Positions 12,701 through 24,700 of a DNA stretch of 64,000 nt are shown here, in pieces. This DNA comes from Oreocharis arfaki (lineage: Eukaryota > Chordata > Aves > Passeriformes > Paramythiidae): positions 1 through 64,000 of the forward strand of contig VZRR01010237.1 in the NCBI GenBank assembly GCA_013398015.1, given 5' to 3'. The translations under genes were made by a program, and so were the position numbers. A model generated the notes under the pieces. That model did not search any database. It had not been told where the DNA came from and saw nothing but the letters and a program-made list of their open reading frames with translations. Each line of letters begins with the position of its first letter. Position 1 is the first letter of the stretch.

Positions 12701-15700
12701 AAACGCAGTTTTACTTTCCTTCAGTGTGTGACCTGTTACAATCTACTGACACTATGTGAACTAGGCCTCTGCAATCCATGTATCTCTACACCTATATGCC
12801 TGAAGCTCCTGGGATCCTCCAAATTACCGTTCACAGCCAAATGTTCAAATCTTTGCTAGTAGTGACGGCCATTCGCCAGCTGCATGGAACTCAACAGCTC
12901 AGGGACCGACTGATAATGGGTAAAATGACATTTCTGAGTAAGAAATCCCTCCCTCGTTCCCTTCCTCTAATTATTTACAAAGTGTCTCAACACATAAGGC
13001 CTCACTTTTCACAATGCCTGAAATCCTCCTTCAGACACTAAATAAAAAAAGGCATTTAGATAGTGACTTTCATTCACAGAAGTAATGTCACTGCATGTGC
13101 TTAAGGCTGTGCAGAGTGGAGGCCCAAAAAAAAGACAAACCCTAGCTGAAATCCTGAAGGAAGGACTTTGCCTTCACCAGAAATCATGGAAGAACTGTTA
13201 AGTGGCTGATGGTTTCCAGCTATTAACACAGCTTTCCCCATTTTGCTGATTTTGGTTTCACTGATCTAAGTATCAGCAGTGAGTCCACAGGAATACTGGC
13301 GCACGCTTCTTCCTCAAAACCACCTTCTTTAAATCACCCTGAAGAGGTGCTCAGAAAAATACTGCAACATGTGTCTGATACTCCCATGGTTCTCCTACAG
13401 AAAAAGAATTCAATTATATTTGTGTCTCGAGAGGTGGAAGAGCATGGGAATACCTATTTTTCTACTAACCACTTCATAATCCTTTGGCGCAACACCTCAG
13501 CATTCGGAGTTTGTGTTCTGCCCTGGTTTTGTGCAGAACTTTAGCCCAGCTGTGAACCAACCTCCCTTGGCTTATGCCATGTTCTCTTCCAGAATTTTCT
13601 ACTTTTTTGAGTGTGCCATCTCTTTTGTGCTCCCTGTGGAACAGGCTTGTCTCCTGAGGGTGACCTCCTGGCAGCAAGGCCTCGTTCCCCCACAGCACAG
13701 CTGCTCCCTCTTTCTCCTCATGACATGCCTGGCAGGAGTACCCCCCTCTGCATCCACTCAGGACAATCGCCTGTCTAAGACCTGACATAAAAACTTTTTA
13801 GAGACCAAAAGTCTTTCTTCCATCGCTGCCTTTGCATTCCTGCCCTCCACACTCCAACCCTGAAAAATACCAATTACTTCACATTCCTGCTCAGAAGGCA
13901 CTCAGACTGGTCCTGACCTTCACACTCGTTTCAGGAGAGCAGAGATTTCCTGTGCTTTTTCAATTTATGGCAGCACTCCTCAACTCACAATATTTCCAAA
14001 GTGGAGCCCTCAGTTTTTTCAGTGCACAGCTCCTTTGCTTTCTTCCTGTGCCTTTAAAATTAATCTTTACAACTGTCTCCTTCAGTATTTTAATCCTCTC
14101 TTACACTTTCTAGGCCATGATGGATGCTCTTTGCAAAGTCCAGGTTGTTCTTTGTGATTAGGAAAATGTCCATAGCAGCTTTTTTTCCTTCTTTCCAGTC
14201 ACTTTCCTTTATGTTGGATCACTAATGAGAGGAAACTATTAAGAAAACCTAAGATTTTCCTGCTTCACTTTTCTGTGTCCTTAACAGCTCCAACAGATCT
14301 CTACAGAATACCCGACAGTAACTCCCCACACTGCTTTTCTTCGAGTCAGCACCACCTTTTGTAACTCTCTCCTGTCTTGGAACTCTCTAAACCTTTTCCT
14401 TATATGATCTCTTCATTCACAGACAAATGAATTTCAGTAAAACCAACTCCCACTTGATGCTTCTGACCAGCAGGTTTTGTGCAAGGAAGTAAAACACAAG
14501 CAGACCAAGAGACTTACATCGTGGCACAGAGAGAAGTGATGACAGAGAGGGAGAAAACAGGATATCTAGCCACACTCCTACAATATTGTCAGTTTCCTAA
14601 CCTTTGGTTTTTCTTCAGGCTTCGGCAATACTGGTTTTCCCTCTTTATCCTAGAAGGAAATTAAGTATTATTGACGTTTTTCTATTGTTACAAGAAGTGC
14701 CACACCCAGTAATCACCAGCAAAATAATGCAAAGTAAATTACAGACACAAGATTAAATCAGCAACAGGAATTCCCCTAAATGGGGATTTTTTACATGAGC
14801 AGTTAAGTAGATGGAAAAAGCAAATGTGATGTCAGCACAATACAAGAGACCAAAAAGTGTTCCACTGTTGTTTTGGTTAACTTTGAACCAATCTCCATCA
14901 CTTTGGGTGACAATCCAAAAAAAAAAATTCAAAAGAGTGCAATTTTTCCACCATCTCACATCTGTTTTTCAAGGTTACATTACAAAGTGATACCAAAAAG
15001 AGCACTCCTGCAAAGAGATGGATTTTACAGCGCTGAGATTTAATGCCAGAAACATGAAACGCCACTCTGGCAGAAGGAATGGATGATGTGGCAAGATTAG
15101 ATCTTTGCCCAGAATGCTTGGAATAAACAGTAATGCCCACAAAGGAAGAGAAGATCAGAGGTACAGAAATCATCAAGGAGAAAGACATTGATTAAGTATT
15201 AGCTTGGCTTATTTCCCCCATGTTCTTTCCCTCTCTGTAATGAAAGAAAAGTGCCAGGCACAGTGCCCTACCTACAAAGCAATGGAGATACGAAAAACTC
15301 ACCAACTCTAGCGTTAACCTGTACCCTGGAGGTATTGTATCATCACGTTCTCCAACCTTTTCTTCCTTTTTCTCTTTGGCTTTTGCCTTAAAAAGAAAGA
15401 ACATTGAAAAAAAAAAAAATCACTTAAAGAAAGTAAAATAAAAACTCCAAGTACGCAGCTTCACCATCAGGATTCTTCTGCCTACTGTGTGCAGAAGGAC
15501 TGGCATCAGGTGAAGTTATTCCATGTAACAAGATACTAAAATCCCTCCATTTATTCCTGTAAAATGTCTCCGGTAAAATCGTAATGGCTTAGGATTCAAC
15601 GCCATATGTGAATATGGTTAAATTATTTTAAATCCTGAAGAACTTTGGACAGTATTCAGAGCTCTGTCTTTGTGGCAGGCACTTTTAGGATTTGTGTGTG

Positions 15701-18700
15701 TACAAAATCCTCAGGTTTTCTTGCATTTCAGCACTCTGATTACACAAGCCAGAATGCTGTATCTTTTTCCATCACTGGCACCAAAACAAAGCTTTTAATT
15801 CTCTGGGCCTCCTTCATGAAGAAATGCATCCACTAAGTTATCTGAAGGCCCAGACTGACTAAATCTGCAACACGAGAAGCTCTTCTTTTGTCAAAATTTA
15901 GCTCAGCAACAGACGATTTTTTACTATTTCCCTGTCATTTGTTTGAGCTGTAAGTGAAGACAGGAAAAAACCTGCTGTAACTATGGCCATAGGCAGAGTT
16001 TGCAAAATTAAACCGAAAACTTAAAGCTTACCAGGCAAACACAGGATTACTCTTTAAATTCTGTCTGTTGAGGAAAAACAAAACTCTCAAGAGACAGTGA
16101 AAGGCAAGACTCAAATTAGAAAGATAATGGAGTTCGATGGAAAAAGGGGCGCACACACACTAGAAGTCAAAAACCAAACAGCAAATACGTGCAAAATGAA
16201 AGCTTGCTGTAAGTTGTACAGAGTGCTGGAGAAAAAAAAAAAAAACAACAAAAAGAGCTGTATGTACCAGTGAATGTATGTATGTATGTATATATGTTTG
16301 TTTGCCTGTATAAGCAAATTATATGCTTATAATTTTCCAGACCACCTTACTATGTTCTGCTCTACCTGTATCCAGCTGGAACCCTCAATTTTTTCATTTT
16401 CTTAATCACTGAAGACTCACACACTCCTCATGCCTTCGACACGAAAGTCACTTTCTTGTTATTTTACACACTTGTCCCGTGTCTAACAAAGAGAACTCAG
16501 GATTCCACAGCCAGAACCTGGAAGCCGGGGTAAAGAAAGAGTGAGATGTTACCTCTGACACCTCTACAACAGGGGTAGGATCTTCTTCAGGCTCTGGTTC
16601 AGGTCCTCCAAGAGTATCGAGAAGAGCATCCATTGCATCCTCTTTAACTTCCTGTATTTAAGAAAACGTGCAAACAATTTTGTTTTTTCTTTAAATTGAC
16701 ACGGGCTTTACCTTACATATTTTTATGCTGTACGTGAAGAAAACAGCCAGCACCAGATTGGTCATTTTGGTTTGGCTTTACCCAATTTCCTTAACACCAA
16801 ATTACGTGACAGAATGAGCACAGTTTTAGTCAAGACATGCGGCTTTCCTTGAGGAGAGAAGGGGAAAAAAAAGGAAAAAAAGGAAGTAAAAAACTGCCCA
16901 AAACCCACAGTGTCACAATGTCACGTAACACGTGCTTTGACATGGCAAACTGAAAAAGTGCAAGGTCACAATTGCTCTACTCAGAGGGGAAAAAAAGAAG
17001 GTTGGTAAAACATGAGAAAATTGCATCATATCCAAGTTTTAAACACAGATCACAGAGCTGAGAAAATTTTCCTACTAATAATTCTACTGTACTGCCTCTA
17101 GTGAGAAGAACCACAGTTAATCTGCAGAAGAATCCAGAAGGAAAATCATCTGATCTTTAATACAGTGGAGCCTGAGCAAGCAATTCTTGTTATCCCTGTA
17201 TTTTCTACAATAAAGAGGTTTTACAACTAAAAATGAGAATGATGAGCATCTTTACAAGATCAGGAGCACATAATAATGCCATACGCCTGTAAATTTTAAT
17301 TTTAACTTGACTAGTGAAAGAACGACTAAGAGTACCTCTTTTGTCTTTGTTTTCTTCTCCTTAGGAGGAGCTGAGGTCTTAACTGAACTCGCTGCTTGTG
17401 CTTGCACAATTTCTCCCTCTTCGTTTGGCTTCTAGGAGCGAGATGAAATTACAGGCAAATTCGCAAAACAGAAAAGAAGTGTGAAATTTTATCACTTTAA
17501 AATGAAATATCACGGTAACAGCGTCAAATTTTCCTCACAAAAAATGCATGCAATGGCAGGGAAGGCATCAATACCTCTGTCAGACTTGCCTTCTCCTCCT
17601 GAGCAGAAGCAGCACTGCAGGTGAAATCAGATGACAGGGCCTCTGCAAGCTCATCATCCGTCATTGGCTTCTGAGCAAGGAATTGCAAACCAAGTTACGA
17701 CCGTGAGAAAAGTTCAAATATCATCATCATATGGGTCAAGCTCTGTCTAAAGCCTGAGTCTGTCCCACGATTACTCGCACAGGGACCTCACTGGCACAAG
17801 GTCCTGACGCAAAAAAAAAAAAAAAATGAAGGTGCTTGCCCCACTGGTTGATTCGTGTCTCAGATAAGCTTTTGTTTTTAGTAACTCAAACTTCCTAACC
17901 AGCAAAATTGAGCTGGCTGACAGGAATCTCTGGCCAAGTGCAGGAATACAAGTAGTGTCTGCTGAAGGCATTACAAAGAGACTCCTGCTTGTACAATACT
18001 TCTCCCCTTTTTAAAGTAATATGCCCAATATCTCCATCAGCAATTATTTGGCTCATTTTAGCTTCAGCAACCTGAAAATTCCTACACTTTCATTAAAAAC
18101 ATCAGTGCCAAGCTCTATTCAGTTTTATCAGTAGTGAGGTTATCCGGCCTCCCACATCCCCCTCCCACCGCCTGGGACTTTTGGAGAAGAGGCAACATTT
18201 ATATTTTCCTAGGAATCCAGTGATAACTGAGTTACTTTCACCTGACAATACAAAGAAAAAAAAAGTCTTACTTCATCTTGCTCATTTGCTTTTGGTGGGA
18301 CCACATCTTTGCCATATCCTTTGCTCTAAAATGAGAATTAATTTTTGTAGTAAATGGGAAGCAGAAATACCCAACATGACAGAACACACACATGAAGAAT
18401 GTGGTTTTTAACTCACTAACCTTCAACAGTTTAACATACTCTGGAGGGAGACTACCTTCCCGTTTGCCCATTTCTTCCAAGTATCTTGAATATATATCTT
18501 CCTGTGAAAAGAATGCACACATTGGTGTTTGTGTACTGCTCTTTACCGAAATAAATTTCTCATAGAGCTACCTACAGCTGACTCTTTCAGAAAGAAAACG
18601 CAAAGATTAGCTAGGACCCTGGATAGTGTCTTTCAGTACCTATTTCATGCCTTCGACAGCGCTCATCATCCAGCAGAACTCCACAAATCCATTCCCAGAT

Positions 18701-21700
18701 TACAAATTTAAGCCATTTCAGTGTCTCAGACTGCAGGATGTATTGCTGTACCTAGACTGCTTTTCAAATATTTATAAATTCCAAAATTTTTGTCATGTTT
18801 TACTGAGCCACAGAGCTTGTAATCTTAATCCTTCTTACATGACTCCCATTCAGACTTGAAGTTATGCATTCTTCAGCAAATTCCCAAAACTGTGTAATTT
18901 CTATACCAACAAAACCAACATTAAAATATAACTGTCCACACTCTGCTTTAACTCTCAGCAGATCACTGCTACAAGTGCTGGATCAATGCAGTAATGAGCA
19001 ACTACAGATGTAATTTAGGGATGGATCTTCTAAGAAAGAAGAATGTGAAGTGAAAAATACCGTAATTTCTGGGCCAGTGTAAACAGGAGTGGTAGGCACA
19101 TCTTCCTCAGGTCCACCGAGGGTATCTATTAGGCTATCAAGTGCTGACACATCCATACCAGGCTAAAAAAATAAGCAAACCATTATAGAAGTTACCAAGG
19201 TGTACACAGGAGAAAAAAACCCCAAAATGTGAAGCATCTGCTGAATCTGTAGAAGACTCCTATAAACCAGATCAAAAGCCTTCTTTCAGCAGGACATGCA
19301 TTTGCCAAATTTTTCAGTGAGAATTGTTCTAAACTCAATTCCCCAGCGTCATTAACAAAGCATTTTCTACTTGCGTATCAGTTGATACATACATATATTC
19401 AAAAATAACCAAACATAGAGAGTAATTAATTTTAAACTTGTTTAATTTTAAGCTGGCTTCTAAAGAAATCCCATTTGACAAAACAGAAATGACACACCAC
19501 TGTTTTTTTACCTATTCTTTCAGATGGTGCTTCACCATCATAAATAATGAGGACGTATCAATACTTCAGCAGCTTTTTTTACTTTTTTTTCCTGAAACTG
19601 AAGTGTTTCAGAGCGAGAAGCACCCTCTGAGACATTATTACAAGGGAAGCCTTTGTCTGGGGCTATGTCTACCAACCTCAGTACTTGATTTATCAGCAGC
19701 AGCAACCACACTTGCACCAGCTGTGCCTGTTCCAGCAGCTGCACCAGCCACTGCGGACACCTCCTTGGGCTTTTGCTGCAGGAAAAAAAAACAAAAAGAG
19801 AAAAATTAAGAGATGGTTTATTGAAATGTTGAAAGAGAGACAAAAACATCCAGTGCTGAGGCCATGCACATTTTTTTTTCAATCAGCAGCTGTGGCTGGT
19901 GCACCTGAGCAGCACCCAGATGCTTGGGCAGAGCCAGCTACCACCATAAAAGCCCCGTTTCCAGTGTGATTCTGCTGTGGGAAAGAAAGCTTTCTGTTTT
20001 AAGCACTCTACCTCCTTCTTTTACTCTGCCAGAGAAAGAAATCTGCAGAGCAAGAAGGACTTCGAGGCCCCTTCCAAGACCTTTTCGAAAGCTGCCATTC
20101 AGTCCTGGCAGGTCTCAACGCACCGTTAAACTCCAGCTGAAAAAGCTGCTCAAGTAGGTGGGGTGAAAACTGCTGCAGGCGGGGAACTGCAAGAGCAACA
20201 CCACCACACAAAATGCAGACTTCTGCATTACTGACAGTCCCATTTACTGCCAAAAATAAGCGTGTTGCAGTAGAGCTGCAGGAGGCCTTCGTGTTACCCC
20301 GGCCTTGTCACCAGACGCGTGCAGACCAGGGGACCAAAACATCTACATCCTGATGCCACCACACGCTTTTCCTCCACATTTTTTCTCCATTTCCCGTGTG
20401 GAAATGACCCCTCCCCAACTTTTTTCCCCCAACCTTCCTCACTTTAGTTTTTTCCAGAGCCTTCCTGCTGCATTTGGAGCCAACACTGCAGTGAGGGCAC
20501 AAGGAAAAGCCTGACAAAGAACCAACGACAGCTGTGCAGCTACAAGGAGCTTAAAAAAGAAAACTTGAAGGAAAAACAGAAGAGCCCCAAACACAGAGGA
20601 ACAGACCTAAAACTGTGATGTTCCTCATGCGTCTCACCGGGCCAACAGTTTATCTATACTGTGATTTTTGGGGGGCCCAAAAGTCTCATTTGACAGTATT
20701 CAGCTGAAGAGTCCATCTGGATGTGGATTCCTAACATCCCCTCAATAAAATAATAAAAATTGGCATAAATAATAGAAATAGGTTGCTGCTTCTGGAATAC
20801 CTTTGCTGTCTCTGTGGAGGTTGCTGGTGGAGGCTGGTCAGCCTGAGTTGTGGTTACTTTTCCAGTGTTATTTGGTTTAGAAGCTGTTGTCACGGTAGGT
20901 GGGGTTTGGTTTTTTCCCTGCATAGAGATAAACTATTATCACTAGATACAGAGGGCTGGCTTTTTATTTTCTCCAAACTATTATTCTTAAGTGAAAGACA
21001 GAAGAAAAATACCAGAAGAAACCCTCTGAATTAAAAAATTCAAAGGCAGAGAGAGAGAGAAAAAGAACGAGAGAGAGAGAGAAATTTTACAACTTACATC
21101 ACTGGGTTCCTTCTGCTTCTCTTCAGACAGCTGCTTATTTTGAGAGTCTGTTGGCTGTCATAAAATAAAAAATTTAGATAATTTACCCTTTCCATCACTA
21201 AATGCTATGAACATGATCCATGCTAGTCCAAATAAGCACAAGACAGATCTAAAGATGGTTAACAGGACACTTCTTGGGCTGTCCTGAGTTTGTGCCCAGG
21301 TGAATCACAGATCACACACCAGTTTCATGTGGCACAGAAACAGCCAGGAATTCAGCCTCTTTTTTAAGAGGTAGCAAAAGACCAAAGTGCAGAGGTGAAA
21401 GGTATTTACCTTGTCTGACTGAGCGTTTTTTTCAGATCCTGCTGTGGTTGTCGGTGCAGACTGAAACATGAACAACATTTATTCAGAGATTAATATGCAT
21501 GGTTATTTGCAGAGGACCAGATTATGTAAAGCAGAATATCAGACAGCTTCACACTCGTTGGCACACATGCTGTCTAACTACTATTCACTGGTCTTGCAGT
21601 TCACAACATCCTAACACAGGCTGCCAGTGATTAAAGAGCACTCGAATGTGTGCAAACATCCACACACAGACACACTCATTCCTCACGTGGGGGATTGAGA

Positions 21701-24700
21701 GGGGAAGAAGATGTTAAATATAGGGATCAGTTTGATAACAAACCCAAACTGCCACTAGCAATTTCCAAAATAACCTCAAGCATTATTCAACGAATTGTTT
21801 TTCACTAATTTATCAATAAAATAACTATAACTGTAAAATAAGTAATTATAAAAATGCAGATAGTCCTGATGAACAAGACGTTAATTACTCAGATTCAACA
21901 GGACATACACAGGGTGGGATATGTTCAGTTAATATCCTTATACTACACACAGCAGAAAATTTGTATTTTTTCTCTCGTCTGTAACCTCCTAAAGTTCATA
22001 TTTTACAACAGAGATGAACAACCTGGCTAGCATAGTGTGACATGACTGCACTTCCAGGGTTCACACCTGAAAAACTTCTCCAGCCATGCCACAAAATCAG
22101 TTCCTGTGATTCACTCAGTCAAAGTACAGTGAGCAATAAATTACTAGCAGTAAGAACTAAAACTGAAAAATTAAAGAAGAGTTAAATTTGGTAAGAAGAA
22201 AAAAAACCCCAGCCTCCTCACCATATTTTTCTTCCTATTTTTTCTTGCTACTTCAGCTGTGCTACGAGCAACACAAAAAGAGCCTCTCATCTGCCAAAAA
22301 TTCATTACCATTCAGAATCACCCAGCTTCCATTTTCTGGCTGACCAAATGGAGAAATTTGCTAGGTTTGTTTATCATTTGTTACGCAAGTATTCACACCC
22401 TCACACTGAAGTTCAGGCGCCCAGCTGGGAAATCCTGAGCACACATTAAATGCAGATGCCTGGGCATAATCCTGGCAAAGGTCTAGAAGCTGTGGACCAG
22501 GGCAGAGAACACACCTCAACACACAAGTCGGGAAATACTAATGGAGAGGGAGAACCAAAAATTCTCAGAGTGAGAAAAAATATATTAAAAATAAATATTT
22601 TTTTAAAAATTATCCCTTAAGGTCTCAGATTACCACCCCCTCTCCAAATTCCCAGCTTTGTATTTGTCTTGATGCCTAAACCCTGACTAAAGCACAGCAA
22701 TTCTCAGGTTCTCACTCATGCTTTACGTGCTCCCATTCATGTGTCCTTATTACATGACTACTGTTAACTCAGAGATACACACATCCATTTTTGTACCTGT
22801 ACACTAAATAATCCTGTAATGAAAGGATAATCCTACTAAATAATCCTGTAATGGAAGGATAATCCTAAATTTTTCCAGTTTCTGAGATAAAGTAAGGTTT
22901 TTCTGTGACATCTATTGCAAAGAGCCAATCAGACATGGGATGTCCTTCAGCAACAAGATGCAAAAAACGTAACAGAAGTGCAAGGATGAAGTTCAAAAAA
23001 CACAGAATTTGACTTTTCTTGCTCTGGGACTACTGCCTGCTCAGGATTCTAAGCACCCTGCTGTCAGAGCACAAATTCAGGTTTTTCTTATCTGCTTTTC
23101 AGAAGAAGACTAAACACACCTTGTTTTTGCAGGACAATAAAATATATGTACTTGCACTTCTGCCCACACCCAACAACACCTGTATGGAACACTGAATACA
23201 AATCCTCAACCTGCCAAACCAGTTATGAACAACTGAAAGCCTCCTTATTTTATACTGTAAATATTATTTTACTGAATACTTCATGCACCCTCTGTGTAAG
23301 GTACGCATCATTCACTACTCTTTAGTAACTTTTAAAATGTGCAGAATATAAATTAAATAATATAAATTAAATATTTACATAATTATAAATGCACAGAATA
23401 TAAATTAAAATGTGCCATACTATAAACTTATGTTTGGCAATGCTGAAGAACAAGTGAACCCGTACGGGCAAGGATTTGATTCAAGACTTTCACACAAAAG
23501 CATGCTGAGGCCACAGTAAAACACGTGATTACAAACACCTGCTCACACACAGAGACACATCTATTTAGATACACTTTCAGCAATTACAAAGCTCAAATCT
23601 AATTTAAAAAAAAAAAAACCAAACAAAAAAACCCCAAACCGGGCAAATCAAACAAACAATTTTAGCATTCAGAGGAATTGTTCAGCCATCCTTTAAACAG
23701 AGCCAGCTGTGAGCAGCCACAGACTGAAGTCATGGCATGAGCTGATGGCATGCACTGAATTCCTGTGGAGAAAAAGATGTTCCACTTCCCCTTCAACTGC
23801 CTGCTTCCACCTGCACGGTGCCAGGATCTGGGAGGAGGCATTTTAAAGTGACTGAGAAATGGTCTGGAAATGAAAAATAATACTTTTACACTGGTTCCCT
23901 GGTGGCACGAGCACACGCAGAAGGCAGGCAGCTGAAGGGGACGTGCTGGTGGCAGTGACAGTGGCAGCACCCTGTTTCCTCCAACCCTGCAAAATCCACA
24001 GGGTGCTGACTCTGCACCCTGGTCCTCCAAGCTCTCCACCTAATCCCAGGCTTTGCCCACAGAACAAGAAATTCCACATTCCTTCCTCTGTCACAGTGAA
24101 CTCAGGGCTTTGTCAGAGAGGCACAACGCTGAGGGTTCACTAGAGACACACAGGAGGATACACACACAGAGCACTGAAAGCTAAAGAGGGGTCCAGGGCA
24201 TGTCGAAGCACAGTGGCACACTAGAGAGACTTCAGGAAGGACAAATGAGATGTGGTTACAGCAGGCAACTGGGAAAGAGCTGGTAATTCGCAAGGAATTT
24301 AGAACTAGAAATTGAAGTGACTCAGCAACCTCACTTCTTTTCAAAGAAGTCTACTGTCAAAAATGCAAATGACTTGTTTAATCCAGCAGGAGAAAGACAT
24401 TAATAATGAAACAGACATTAAAAGAAAACATTAATTACGTTACACATGCAAATGCAGGTCACTGTTCCAAAGGGATTTGTGTTTACCAGCCTTACAGTGC
24501 TGAAGCATGCCTCTGCTACTCTTATTTTTGGCTCATTTACCACATTCTTCTGAGAGTTGTTTTAAATTTCAAGTAGGGAAAGACCATAGCTGTCTGGGTT
24601 AGACCATATGGAGAACCACAGCATTAATGAACACGAAACAAGTATGCCCACAAACACAACAGGGAGGTGAAACCAGAGGCTGGCAGATGCCTTCATTTGT

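Noticed and set aside
15645..15836. Possible extra exon in CAST intron 14
   Set aside because: No acceptor-donor pair in phase 0 with calpastatin-like charged sequence was found; the five-exon cassette order is already complete without it.
21038..21082. CRISPR-like or other array structure
   Set aside because: These are plain GA and A-rich microsatellites in a vertebrate intron; no spacer-repeat structure occurs anywhere in the window.
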